Assembly: GCA_017634595.1 (NCBI GenBank)
Contig: JAGBNC010000006.1
Coordinates: 124,001-188,000 of the forward strand
Direction: 5' to 3'
DNA length: 64,000 nucleotides
Source of the DNA: Bacteroidales bacterium
Lineage (GTDB): Bacteria > Bacteroidota > Bacteroidia > Bacteroidales > UBA932
Part shown: in pieces, positions 52,806 through 61,668 of the stretch
How positions within the stretch are numbered: the stretch's first letter is position 1
Layout: each line of letters starts with the position of its first letter
The notes under the pieces: model-generated
Databases searched by the model: none
Told to the model about the DNA's origin: nothing
The model's input: only the letters and a program-made list of their open reading frames with translations
Translations under genes and position numbers: made by a program

Positions 52806-53426
52806 ATGTTAGTAATTGGCATAGCCGGCGGATCAGGCTCCGGCAAGACAACGGTGGTAAGAGCAATCACCGAGAAGATTGAAGGCAAGAAAGTAGTGGT
52901 AATCCCCCAGGATTCCTACTACAAAGACTCCAGCGACCTTACCGACGAAGAGAAGAGGGTCCACAACTTCGACCACCCAGACTCCATCGAGTGGGACCTG
53001 CTGTGCAGCCAACTCAAAGACCTCAAGAGCGGCAAGAGCGTCCAGCAGCCCGTGTACTCCTTCATCTCTTGCACCCGCTCCAAAACGGAAACCAAGCTCG
53101 TTGAGCCTGCCGACATCATAATCATCGAAGGAATCCTCATCTTCACATGCAAGAAGCTCCGTGACCAGATGGATATCAAGATCTTCGTGGACGCCGACGA
53201 TGACGACCGTCTTATGCGCGTTATCGAAAGGGACATTTGCGAGCGCGGCAAAGACGTACACTGGGTGATTGAGCGCTACAGCCGGACAGTTAAGCCCATG
53301 TACCTCCAGTTTATCGAGCCCAGCAAGCGCTACGCCGATATCATTATCCCTCAGGGCGGCCATAACAAGGTGGCGATAGACATTATCACTGCCACTGTAG
53401 AAAAGTCTCTTGACAAGATCAAGTAA
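52806..53426 (+). CDS. udk: Uridine kinase
   Basis: A 206-residue kinase that phosphorylates uridine and cytidine to the monophosphates. The P-loop GIAGGSGSGKTTV is at residues 5-17. HNFDHPDSIEWDLL and PADIIIIEGILIF are conserved Udk regions, with the LID-like area RVIERDICERGKDVHWVIE. The length is typical of the family. It is followed 9 bases later by the TonB-like gene, so both may share a transcript. Confidence 0.95.
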   Translation: MLVIGIAGGSGSGKTTVVRAITEKIEGKKVVVIPQDSYYKDSSDLTDEEKRVHNFDHPDSIEWDLLCSQLKDLKSGKSVQQPVYSFISCTRSKTETKLVEPADIIIIEGILIFTCKKLRDQMDIKIFVDADDDDRLMRVIERDICERGKDVHWVIERYSRTVKPMYLQFIEPSKRYADIIIPQGGHNKVAIDIITATVEKSLDKIK

Positions 53427-53435
53427 GTTTAAATA

Positions 53436-54149
53436 ATGAAAAAGGAGGACAAAGCAGGACTATATACCACCGTAATCATTCATCTTGCGGTGCTGATAGT
53501 CCTGCTTGCCACTTCTCTGGGATTCTCCATACAGAGAGAGAATTCGTTTATACTTGACTTTAGCAAACTTGAAGAACTCGAGAAGTTGCAGGCAGAAGTG
53601 GAACGCCTGCAGAAAGAAGCCGAACTTCAGCAAGCTATCAGCGAGAAGCTGGAGCAGGAGTTGGGGGCTCCGAGCGGAGGTTACCGCAACGTGGCCGTTG
53701 ACCGCGCTTCGCTTAAGGACGACAGGGGCACCGACGCCGACCAGCTCTACAAAGATGCTGAGCGCCTTGCCCGTGAGCTTAAAAGCGGCTTTGATGCTCC
53801 CGACGATGGTTTCACTGCCGAAGTACCGTCCAAAGACCAAGGCAAAAAACAGGAGCAAAGATCCTACAGCGGCCCCTCAGTTGTGTCCTATTATCTTGAG
53901 GGACGTAAGGCCAGCAAGCTTTCCATTCCCGCATACCGTTGCATGGGGGCAGGCGAAGTTACCGTGCTTATTACCGTAGATAACAGCGGTAAGGTAGTAG
54001 CCGCCAAAATAGACGAAAGCAGCTCTTCCAAGGATGGTTGCCTCCGCTCCTTCGCCATCAGGGCCGCCCGCCTCAGCCGCTTCTCCGCCTCATCCTCCGC
54101 CCCCGCCGGACAGCAAGGCAATATAGTCTACCAGTTCATCGCGCAGTAG
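53436..54149 (+). CDS. TonB-like energy transducer family protein
   Basis: A 237-residue inner-membrane-anchored protein. An N-terminal helix (VIIHLAVLIVLLATSLGFSI) is followed by a coiled coil (LEKLQAEVERLQKEAELQQA), a charged linker and a C-terminal beta-type domain (GEVTVLITVDNSGKVVAAKI) resembling the TonB C-terminal domain. The Pro-rich spacer of classical TonB is missing. It probably works with ExbB/ExbD to energise outer-membrane receptors such as the one at 2456-5428. The last codons and stop lie inside a palindrome. Confidence 0.75.
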   Translation: MKKEDKAGLYTTVIIHLAVLIVLLATSLGFSIQRENSFILDFSKLEELEKLQAEVERLQKEAELQQAISEKLEQELGAPSGGYRNVAVDRASLKDDRGTDADQLYKDAERLARELKSGFDAPDDGFTAEVPSKDQGKKQEQRSYSGPSVVSYYLEGRKASKLSIPAYRCMGAGEVTVLITVDNSGKVVAAKIDESSSSKDGCLRSFAIRAARLSRFSASSSAPAGQQGNIVYQFIAQ

Positions 54150-54165
54150 CGCCATGAACTGGTAG
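54128..54165 (+). repeat. Perfect palindrome spanning the stop codon of the TonB-like gene
   Basis: CTACCAGTTCAT (54128-54139) pairs with ATGAACTGGTAG (54154-54165), and inside it GCGC pairs with GCGC around an AGTA loop. The stop codon TAG (54147-54149) lies in the loop and upper stem. The left arm encodes YQFIAQ, and the right arm is its inverted copy, so non-coding sequence mirrors coding sequence here. Confidence 0.85.
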
Positions 54166-54276
54166 CCCTCATCCCCCTGCACCCCCAGGGGACTGAAGGG
54201 GGCACCCCTTCAGACTGACCCCGGTCGCTCAGCTCCCTGCGCAGTAGCACGATGAATTGGTGGACATCATCCCCCT
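54141..54276 (+). repeat. Imperfect direct repeat, 98-base period
   Basis: GCGCAGTAGC (54141-54150) through TCATCCCCCT (54169-54178) recurs at 54239-54248 through 54267-54276. Between the two anchors ATGAA and TGG are also shared. The upstream copy includes the final codons and stop of the TonB-like gene, so part of its 3' end was duplicated into the intergenic region. Confidence 0.7.
54165..54235 (-). repeat. Family-2 structured repeat, copy 2
   Basis: Read on the minus strand it has GCTGAGCGACCGGGGTCAG, a CTGAAGGGG/CCCCTTCAG hairpin (54193-54213) and the 22-base core CCCCTGGGGGTGCAGGGG with GATG (54191-54170), identical to the core at 26168-26189. It lies directly behind the TonB-like gene palindrome. 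Confidence 0.65.
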
Positions 54277-54281
54277 ATCTT

Positions 54282-54316
54282 GGGCAAGGTGCCGGCCGTG
54301 AAAAGGGACCTTGCCC
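54282..54316. repeat. 9-bp hairpin before the protease gene end
   Basis: GGGCAAGGT (54282-54290) pairs perfectly with ACCTTGCCC (54308-54316) around a 17-base loop rich in GC and A. It lacks a clear T-run in either direction, so it is not a standard terminator. It belongs to the same repeat-rich interval as the family-2 element. Confidence 0.45.
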
Positions 54317-54379
54317 GCTAGTAGGAGGCAATTGCTTTCAGACAGGAGGCATGGGCCCAATTTTGCCGGACGGCAGGAG

Positions 54380-55906
54380 CTACAAGGCGGCCATGGCGGC
54401 CTTGTACACCTCGTCAGTCTGGAGGTAGAGATGGTAGAAGGCGTTGTCGCCAAGCTTTGAATAACGTCCCACCAAAGCACGAACCTGAGTCATCATGTAG
54501 GTCCTTTCCACCTCCCATTCGCCGGGATTTGGACTGAGGGAGTCGTGCTTCAGGGCAAAGTTCAGGAACTGCCTTTCAAGCGAAGAGCGATCCAGGAAAC
54601 TCAGGAGTTCGTCATAAGTATCAATAGACTGAAGCTCAGCCTTGTGAGAATCAAAGAAAGCGGAGGCAAAACGCATAGGGGTCGCCTTCTTGTTGCAGTT
54701 GATATAGAACGAGTCAACCTTGGTGGTATCAATAGGCACAAAGATATCTGGTACGATGCCGCCGTTGGCCACATTCATGCTGTCTGCCGCAACCATCTCA
54801 CCGTTCTCGTAACGCTTGTAAATATCGTAGGCGTAGTCTTCCGTGTAAGGCTTCTGTATACAGCGTCCGGAGGGAGTATAGTACCTGGCCACCGTCAGGC
54901 GGAGACCTGACCCGTCGGTGAAATAAACCGGCTCCTGCACAAGGCCTTTGCCGTAGGTACGCCGGCCCACAAGCGTCGCCCTGGAATTGTCCTGCATAGC
55001 TCCGGCGAATATCTCACTGGAAGATGCGGTACCGTCAGATACCAGCAAGGTCAGACCTATATCACGCAGACGCCCGTTGCCATCGGCCCTGTATTCCTGA
55101 TGCTCACGGTGCAGACCATCCATATATACAATCATCTGCCCCTTGTCAAGGAACATATTGCAGAGCATCATGGCCTGGTCGAGGAATCCCCCGCTGTTGC
55201 CGCGCAGATCCACAATCAAGTGCTTCATACCCTGGTCCTTAAGCCTGGCCGTGGCCTCAGCAAACTCCTGGGCGGTAGTGCGCGAGAACTTGCTCAGCCG
55301 GAGGAAACCGGTAGTGTCGCTCACCATGAAAGCAGCATCGACAGAATGTGTCGGCACCTTGCCGCGGGTGATTTCAAAGGGAATAGTCTCGTCGCCGCGC
55401 TTCACCGTTACCTTGACTTTGGTACCGGTAGGACCTTTCATGCGGCGCACCATACTGTCCTGGGGAAAATCTACGCCGGCTATATTTGTGGTATCTACCC
55501 TGAGCAGACGGTCGCCAGGCATCATCCCGAGCTTTTCCGCCGGGCCGCCGGGTATCACTTCTATCACGACCGCCGTATCGTTGGGGACATTAAACTGTAT
55601 CCCAATCCCAGAGAAATTGCCGGAAAGCTCTTCTTCCGACTCTTCGAGACGCTGGGGAGGGATGTACACCGAATGAGGGTCAAGTGTGGCCAGCACGGCA
55701 TCGATGGCAGCATCCGTGGCCTTTTTGCGATCGACAGAATCAACGTAATTCTCGTCAATGGTCTGGAGAATCAGATTGAGCTTGCGCCAATCGTCATACT
55801 TAGTCTGCAGACGGCGCTGATTGCCTGCAATCTGATGCATGAACAGCGCCGCCGTAAGCCCGATGATGACTCCTAACAGTAGTGTAATGGCCGAACTTTT
55901 CTTCAT
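54380..55906 (-). CDS. C-terminal processing peptidase (S41 family)
   Basis: A 508-residue envelope protease starting MKKSSAITLLLGVIIG with an N-terminal anchor. A PDZ domain (IGIQFNVPNDTAVVIEVIPG to VDTTNIAGVDF) is followed by the S41 core: VDLRGNSGGFLDQAM, the nucleophile region SDGTASSSEIFAGAMQDN and the Lys of GRRTYGKGLVQEP. It cleaves exported proteins from their C-terminus. The ATG at 55906 is chosen because the longer frame runs into the deaminase gene. It starts 1 base after the dCMP deaminase gene ends. Confidence 0.93.
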   Translation of the reverse strand: MKKSSAITLLLGVIIGLTAALFMHQIAGNQRRLQTKYDDWRKLNLILQTIDENYVDSVDRKKATDAAIDAVLATLDPHSVYIPPQRLEESEEELSGNFSGIGIQFNVPNDTAVVIEVIPGGPAEKLGMMPGDRLLRVDTTNIAGVDFPQDSMVRRMKGPTGTKVKVTVKRGDETIPFEITRGKVPTHSVDAAFMVSDTTGFLRLSKFSRTTAQEFAEATARLKDQGMKHLIVDLRGNSGGFLDQAMMLCNMFLDKGQMIVYMDGLHREHQEYRADGNGRLRDIGLTLLVSDGTASSSEIFAGAMQDNSRATLVGRRTYGKGLVQEPVYFTDGSGLRLTVARYYTPSGRCIQKPYTEDYAYDIYKRYENGEMVAADSMNVANGGIVPDIFVPIDTTKVDSFYINCNKKATPMRFASAFFDSHKAELQSIDTYDELLSFLDRSSLERQFLNFALKHDSLSPNPGEWEVERTYMMTQVRALVGRYSKLGDNAFYHLYLQTDEVYKAAMAAL

Positions 55907-55907
55907 T

Positions 55908-56309
55908 CTAATCAAGTTTTTCCACTTCCACTCCGGCCCGCACAAGCAGGTCGACTCCATCCGTCAAACGGTATTCATCTTTATAAACGACTCTCTTGAT
56001 TCCGCTCTGGATTATCAATTTAGCACACTCAATGCAGGGAGACGCCGTCACGTAGAGGGTCGCTCCCTCGCTGCTGTTGCCGGACTTCGCCACCTTCGAT
56101 ATGGCATTAGCCTCTGCGTGAAGCACATAGGGCTTGGTGACGCCATTTTCCTCGCAGATGTTCTCAAATCCTGAAGGTGTGCCGTTGTAACCGTCGGAGA
56201 TGATCATGTTGTCCTTGACAAGGAGGGCACCCACCTGACGGCGCTTGCAGTAGGAATTCTTGGCCCAAATCTCGGCCATTTCTATATATCGCTGGTCGAA
56301 CTTCTTCAT
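55908..56309 (-). CDS. dCMP deaminase family protein
   Basis: A 133-residue zinc deaminase that converts dCMP to dUMP for thymidylate synthesis. The zinc site is H64-A-E66 (HAEANAI) and C92/C95 (PCIEC), with the catalytic Glu being E66. SDGYNGTPSGFENI upstream is characteristic of dCMP deaminases. The length is at the short end but complete. The start shares a 4-base overlap with the second acyl-CoA ligase gene. Confidence 0.93.
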   Translation of the reverse strand: MKKFDQRYIEMAEIWAKNSYCKRRQVGALLVKDNMIISDGYNGTPSGFENICEENGVTKPYVLHAEANAISKVAKSGNSSEGATLYVTASPCIECAKLIIQSGIKRVVYKDEYRLTDGVDLLVRAGVEVEKLD

Positions 56310-57958
56310 CGCTGGTACAAATAACGTTTGATACTGCGCTTGGGAGTACGCTCGAAATCTTCAGGAAGGAATTCTATCTTGCGTATCTGGGCGTAACCCG
56401 GCAACTGCTTGTTGATTTCAGGCAGGAATTCGGTAATACGAGCCTTGACCTCATCTGCTTCCAGGCCATCGTTCTGACCCTGGCGGAAGTCAGGATAAAT
56501 AAGAGCAGTGAGTCCTCCGTTGTCTTCAATCACCAGTGACTCAACTACATAATTGGCATTGTTGATCACGGCCTCAAGCTCCTCAGGATAGATATTCTGC
56601 CCGGAAGGGCCGAGAATCATGCACTTGGAACGACCGCGCAAATACAGATAACCGTCACTGTCTATCACGCCCATGTCGCCTGTCTTGAACCAGTGGTCGT
56701 TGGTGAAAGCAGCCTTGGTGGCCTGGCGGTTGTTGTAGTAGCCGAGGAACACATTGTCACCTTTGATCTGCACCTCGCCGGGGATACGCATAGGATCGGG
56801 TGAATCGATACGTATGGAGCAACCGGGGATAGCGTAGCCGCAGGAGCCCTTCTTGGTACGGTCCCAGTGGGCATATGTTATGATAGGGGCGCACTCCGTC
56901 ATGCCGTAGCCAACAGTGAAGGGGAATTTTACCCGGCGCAGGAACTGCTCCACCTCGGGATTGAACGCGGCGCCGCCGAGGATGACTTCCTCAAAGTTGC
57001 CGCCGAAGGCCTGTATGAGGCCCTCCCGAATCTTTCCGAGGACGATCTGATCCACAAAAGGAATCCGCAGCCAAACTTTGTGTTTGTCGGCCACCGGCTT
57101 GATCTGCGACTTATACACCTTCTCAATGATGAGCGGCACGGCGATAATCACGTCGGGATGTATCTCGGAAAAGGCCTTCATGATAATCTTGGGGCTCGGG
57201 ACCCGGGTCAGGAAATGGACATGTGCCCCGATAGTCATCTCGAAGAGGAACTCGAACATCATGCCATACATGTGAGCGGAAGGCAGCATAGCCACCATAT
57301 TGGCCTCGCATGTCATCTGAGGTTCGGCATATTCCTTAGCGAAACGGATATTAGTCCACAGGGCCCTGAAAGGGATCATAACGCCCTTGGAGAAGCCCGA
57401 AGTACCTGACGTGTAGTTGATGAGCGCAAGTTCATCCGCAGAGTCCTCGTAATAATCCAGGCAATCTTTGCCGAATCCGTTGGGATAGAGTTCCCGGAAC
57501 GTAGCGGCAAGCTGCTCACGCGCCTGCACAAAAGACTGGTCCCTGGCATAGAGATAGCTCAAATTGGACATCTGCACCACAACCTGGACATTGGGCATTT
57601 CGCTTTCAGAAAGGCCCTCCCAAATAGTGTCATCCACAAAGAATACCCTGGCCTCCGAGTGGTTAACTAGATAATGGATATTCTCGGCTTTGAACTCGTG
57701 AAGCAGGGGCACCGGTACGGCTCCGTAAGTAGTGGCTGCCAGGAAACAGACGCCCCAATTGGCCTGATTTCGTGAGCACAATGCCACTTTATCTCCCTTC
57801 TGAAGCCCGCATGCGCGGAAACAGATATGCAACAAAGCTATGCGCTTTGCGACATCGCAGTACTTCAAGGTTACCCCTTGATAATTAGACAACGCAGCGC
57901 GGTCCCAATGCTCCTTGAAACTCTTTTCAATGAGCTTATTTACCGATTGGAATCCCAT
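56306..57958 (-). CDS. AMP-dependent acyl-CoA synthetase (second copy)
   Basis: A 550-residue adenylate-forming ligase. The P-loop is YTSGTSGFSKG, then VGYGMTECAPIIT, FKTGDMGVIDSDG and GPSGQNIYPEE. It resembles the ligase at 8597-10243 in length and motif order, but the two are clearly different genes, each in its own operon. It activates a carboxylic acid, probably fatty, as a CoA thioester. The start overlaps the end of the unknown lipoprotein gene by 19 bases. Confidence 0.92.
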   Translation of the reverse strand: MGFQSVNKLIEKSFKEHWDRAALSNYQGVTLKYCDVAKRIALLHICFRACGLQKGDKVALCSRNQANWGVCFLAATTYGAVPVPLLHEFKAENIHYLVNHSEARVFFVDDTIWEGLSESEMPNVQVVVQMSNLSYLYARDQSFVQAREQLAATFRELYPNGFGKDCLDYYEDSADELALINYTSGTSGFSKGVMIPFRALWTNIRFAKEYAEPQMTCEANMVAMLPSAHMYGMMFEFLFEMTIGAHVHFLTRVPSPKIIMKAFSEIHPDVIIAVPLIIEKVYKSQIKPVADKHKVWLRIPFVDQIVLGKIREGLIQAFGGNFEEVILGGAAFNPEVEQFLRRVKFPFTVGYGMTECAPIITYAHWDRTKKGSCGYAIPGCSIRIDSPDPMRIPGEVQIKGDNVFLGYYNNRQATKAAFTNDHWFKTGDMGVIDSDGYLYLRGRSKCMILGPSGQNIYPEELEAVINNANYVVESLVIEDNGGLTALIYPDFRQGQNDGLEADEVKARITEFLPEINKQLPGYAQIRKIEFLPEDFERTPKRSIKRYLYQR

Positions 57959-59175
57959 ATCTTTATATTATCTTTTGTCCAACTAATATGTCCGTCAGGT
58001 CTCCAGGCCACAGCTTTAGCAGCGGCCGGCCAATCCGACGGCTTTTTCTTTGATACACGGAAACTGTCGAGCAACGCCCGGTCTCCGCCACTGACCAGCC
58101 AGGCCCCGCAACGGAGGCACAAGCTATCGGAAGAATCGAAAGGGGCACCGTAAAGGGCCCTTACAAAACCAGTGTACGGGTTCTTCTGTACACCATCAGA
58201 GTTCTGTGATTTAGACACACGCACCATGTTCAAGGTGCCGCCCTGCATCATTACGCAGGCCAGTTCCTTAACACCTTGCTCCTTCTCCCAGTTCAATGGT
58301 TTCTTGCCGGAAGCCTTGGCAAGTGTACCCATGCGCTTCTGGTAAGACTCCAGGGCAATCCGGGCATCGAGCCAGTTTTCATAAGCCTTGCGCCACTGCT
58401 CGATAGAACTGACAGGAAGGTCAATTATAGCGTCCGCTCCCTCAGGGAAGCATGCTGAAAGCTTGGAGGTTCCTTCCTCCAAGGCGCCCATGAAATTGCA
58501 GAAATAACGGGCATCATCGGGAACTACCGGGTGCAAGTGCCCGTTGCAGAGCACCGTCCACTCGGCGGCGTCACGTATGAATCCTGCCACGGCCTTGGTG
58601 TTCAACTGACCGAAACTAAGGTCAAGCAGCCGGGAAGCGCCGCGGTTGCGCAGGACCACAGCATCGGCTCCGGAGAGCACATCCACCACCTGCTGGAAAT
58701 CGGGAGCGTCAAGTATCGACGATTCGGCTGCAACGTGCCTTCCGGCAACGGTGATGACGGTAGATGAAGGGCTGAGCAACAGCGCATTATGCGTGTCCAG
58801 TTCAAACAAAGCATGCCAGACCTTCATAGAGTCCGCCATAGCCATGATATTACGAACGACATCAAGCGTATCTGCCCCGCTACGGCCAGCTTCGATGATG
58901 AGCAGCTCCGATACGGAGCCAACATCGCACAACGCGATCGCTGCATGAGAGCGGGAAAGACGGCCGAAATCCAAATTGCGAAGCACTGAAGCAGAATCGA
59001 CCATACGTTCCATCCCGCGGTCAAGACGGCTGAACACGCCCACACAAAGGGCATCGGAAGGGACTGCTTTAAGCAGCTCCGGAGAGTCTTGAACGGCACT
59101 CGGAGCATTCTCGGCGCATGATTGCCATCCCAGAGAAGCAACAACAATCAACAGGATCAGTACACACTTACGCAT
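57940..59175 (-). CDS. Lipoprotein of unknown function
   Basis: A 411-residue lipoprotein starting MRKCVLILLIVVASLGW (lipobox WQSC, Cys20). I do not recognise the fold. The mature part has alternating helices and strands (AVPSDALCVGVFSRLDRGME, SSTVITVAGRHVAAESSILD, DALADA-free C-terminal region) and vaguely recalls DUF3352-type proteins. The start is ATG 59175 because the only longer option begins with TTG. A TATCTTTG -7 element ends 6 bases before this ATG. It lies between GH2 and acyl-CoA ligase genes. Confidence 0.75.
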   Translation of the reverse strand: MRKCVLILLIVVASLGWQSCAENAPSAVQDSPELLKAVPSDALCVGVFSRLDRGMERMVDSASVLRNLDFGRLSRSHAAIALCDVGSVSELLIIEAGRSGADTLDVVRNIMAMADSMKVWHALFELDTHNALLLSPSSTVITVAGRHVAAESSILDAPDFQQVVDVLSGADAVVLRNRGASRLLDLSFGQLNTKAVAGFIRDAAEWTVLCNGHLHPVVPDDARYFCNFMGALEEGTSKLSACFPEGADAIIDLPVSSIEQWRKAYENWLDARIALESYQKRMGTLAKASGKKPLNWEKEQGVKELACVMMQGGTLNMVRVSKSQNSDGVQKNPYTGFVRALYGAPFDSSDSLCLRCGAWLVSGGDRALLDSFRVSKKKPSDWPAAAKAVAWRPDGHISWTKDNIKIWDSNR

Positions 59176-59181
59176 ATTACG

Positions 59182-59189
59182 CAAAGATA
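59182..59189 (-). promoter_or_regulatory. -7 element close to the lipoprotein ATG
   Basis: TATCTTTG on the minus strand fits TAnnTTTG and is 6 bases before the ATG at 59175, so the predicted transcript would start at or next to the start codon. Confidence 0.45.
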
Positions 59190-59209
59190 GTAATATTTTG
59201 CGATATTGT

Positions 59210-61663
59210 TCACTTGTACAAAAGGCTTCCTGGCCTGAGACCCTCAGACTTTGCAGTAAGTGTCACCGCGCCCTCGCCGGTGCGCTTCAATATTACTGAA
59301 GCCAATCCGCCAAACGCCCTGACCGATGAGCTGCGGAACGGCTCATGGCTGGTGGGATCACCGGCATCGCAAGCCAATATCTCTGCCGGGCCTTTCACGC
59401 TGAAGCGTATGAGCTGGGAGGCACCGGGCACCAGCACGCCACTGGCATCGGTCACCTCGGCACGCACAAATACAAGGCTTTGGCCTTTATAATCAACGGA
59501 AAGCCGTATGTTGGAGGCATCGCCGGCCGTTGAGACATATTCTTCCGCCCACACTTCGCCAGCCTCCATGGCGGCCTTGTCTTTATAAGTAATCACGTGA
59601 AGGATGCCGGGCTCATATTGTACATCATCCCAGCGGAGCCTGTATTCTCCTGCCTTCATCTCACGTACGCCCTGGGACTTACCATTGAGCAGGAGCTTCC
59701 CAAGCCCTGCATTGGTATAAACGTGTACGGGAGTCATCTCCCCTTCCCTGCCCGGCCAGGTCCAATGTGGAAGAATATGCGCCACCGGATGTTCCGGACG
59801 CCAACGGCTCTGATAAAGCCAGAAGCGGTCTTTAGGGAAGCCGGCCAGATCCATGATGCCGAAGTAGGAACTGCGTGAGGGCAGCGGTTCCATAAGCACC
59901 TTCTGGCCCCAGGCGGCAAATTGAGCTATTGCAGCCTGCTTCTCCTCTTCAGTATGGAAATTAGTCAATACGGACGGGTCCAGATTATAGGGTGTAGGTT
60001 CTCCCAAATAGTCATATCCGGTCCATACAAATTCTCCGGCGCACTCGGGAACCTGATCTTCATAGAACCACTCGTAGTCGGGCTTGGAGGCCCATGCCGG
60101 AGCGTAGAGGTCGTAGGAACTGACCTGATACGGGGCGCCGTCGAGCCACCCCTTGTCCTTCTGGTCAACGACCGGGAAAAGGTAATAGCCGCGGGTGGAA
60201 ATACAGGACGCTGTCTCCGACCCATAGAAAGGCTGCCCGGGATGGGTGTTGCGGAAGGAAGCATAAGCGTGGGGCTTGTAATTGAAGCCGTACACATCGA
60301 TGGTCGAAGCCCAGGTCTGGGAAGCAGCCCAGAGATTGTCGCAGCCGGCTGTAGTGGGACGTGTGGGATCCTCACGGTGACATATATCAGTAAGCCATTG
60401 TGCCACAGGCCATTTATCCGGCAGGCCCTGCTCCCCTACTTCATTGCCGATACTCCAAAGTATCACGCTGGGATGGTTGCGGTCGCGGCGTATCATGGCA
60501 GTCAGGTCCTTCTCGGCCCAAGCATCAAAAAGCTTGGCATAGCCGTTCTCTTTCTTGGGTACCGTCCATGTATCAGTAAGTTCATCTACCACAAGGAAGC
60601 CCATGCAGTCGCAAAGGTCAAGCAGCTCGGAGGCAGGAGGATTGTGGCTCATCCTTATGGCGTTGCAGCCCATTTCCTTCAGTTTCAGAAGGCGCCTGGT
60701 CCATGCATCCTCATACCATGCGGCACCGAGGGCGCCGGCATCATGATGAAGGCACACTCCCTTGAGGAAGGTCTTGGCGCCGTTAAGGTAGAAGCCGTCG
60801 GCACGGAATTCGGCAGAACGCACGCCGAAGGGCTGAACGCAGGTCTCGGAGTAAAGATTTGAGCCGGAGGCGTCCTTGACCGTAAGCTCAACTTCGTACA
60901 TGGAAGGTGATTCCGGGCTCCAGAGTTCCGGGCGTGACAGGGAAAGGTCACACGAGACAATGGCACCATCGCGCATGTCCTGAGTCGATTGCCATGCATC
61001 AAGCACATGTTCGCTACCCCGCCTCCGGAGAGCGGCGCGCACAGAACACTGCGCACCATCGGGAAGATAGCCTTGAGAAAGGCGCAGAGTAGTCTGCACA
61101 TTCACTCGGGCCTTATTAGCAGTCACCTCCGGGGTTGTGACCCGGACGCCCTGCCGCGCAATTCCGGCTTTTGGGGCCCGTATCAGGCGGACGTTGCGGT
61201 ACAACCCTCCTCCGGGATACCAGCGAGACGACTCCTCCGGGTTGTCTAGCGTGATGCACAGGTCGTTGCGCCCGGCCTTCAAGAACTGGGTAAGATCCAC
61301 TGTATAAGAGGCATAGCCATAGGGCCATTCGCCAGCCAGGTTACCATTGACAAACACTTTAGAATAGGACATCGCTCCACCGATCTCCAGGAACATCACT
61401 CCACGCAGATCGGCCTCGCTCACTTCCAAGCGCTTGGAGTATGACGCCTTCCCCCACCAGCGCAACTTGCCGGTCTCGCCCGGATACTCCTGCACAAAGG
61501 CGCCTTCTACTCCCCAGTCGTGAGGCAGATCAAGCTGACGGGAAGGCCCGCCGTCAAGAGAAAACTGCCAGTCCTTGTTGAAATCAATAATACTGTCACT
61601 AATCTGGCGGGAGCACGAGCAAAAAGCGGCCAGGACGAGCAAGATGGGGAGCAATTTTCTCAT
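59210..61663 (-). CDS. Glycoside hydrolase family 2 lipoprotein (beta-galactosidase/glucuronidase type)
   Basis: An 817-residue lipoprotein (lipobox FCSC, Cys18) that hydrolyses beta-linked sugars. Jelly-roll sugar-binding and immunoglobulin-like domains (DLPHDWGVEGAFVQEYPGE, YPGGGLYRNVRLI) precede the TIM barrel. The acid/base Glu is in ILWSIGNEVGEQG near residue 400, and the nucleophile Glu in FYGSETASCIS. The C-terminal half has DUF4982-like and further beta domains (LLNGKSQGVREMKAGEYRL). It lies 5 bases downstream of the EEP lipoprotein gene and would act at the cell surface or in the periplasm. The sugar is not determined. Confidence 0.92.
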   Translation of the reverse strand: MRKLLPILLVLAAFCSCSRQISDSIIDFNKDWQFSLDGGPSRQLDLPHDWGVEGAFVQEYPGETGKLRWWGKASYSKRLEVSEADLRGVMFLEIGGAMSYSKVFVNGNLAGEWPYGYASYTVDLTQFLKAGRNDLCITLDNPEESSRWYPGGGLYRNVRLIRAPKAGIARQGVRVTTPEVTANKARVNVQTTLRLSQGYLPDGAQCSVRAALRRRGSEHVLDAWQSTQDMRDGAIVSCDLSLSRPELWSPESPSMYEVELTVKDASGSNLYSETCVQPFGVRSAEFRADGFYLNGAKTFLKGVCLHHDAGALGAAWYEDAWTRRLLKLKEMGCNAIRMSHNPPASELLDLCDCMGFLVVDELTDTWTVPKKENGYAKLFDAWAEKDLTAMIRRDRNHPSVILWSIGNEVGEQGLPDKWPVAQWLTDICHREDPTRPTTAGCDNLWAASQTWASTIDVYGFNYKPHAYASFRNTHPGQPFYGSETASCISTRGYYLFPVVDQKDKGWLDGAPYQVSSYDLYAPAWASKPDYEWFYEDQVPECAGEFVWTGYDYLGEPTPYNLDPSVLTNFHTEEEKQAAIAQFAAWGQKVLMEPLPSRSSYFGIMDLAGFPKDRFWLYQSRWRPEHPVAHILPHWTWPGREGEMTPVHVYTNAGLGKLLLNGKSQGVREMKAGEYRLRWDDVQYEPGILHVITYKDKAAMEAGEVWAEEYVSTAGDASNIRLSVDYKGQSLVFVRAEVTDASGVLVPGASQLIRFSVKGPAEILACDAGDPTSHEPFRSSSVRAFGGLASVILKRTGEGAVTLTAKSEGLRPGSLLYK

Positions 61664-61668
61664 AGGTA

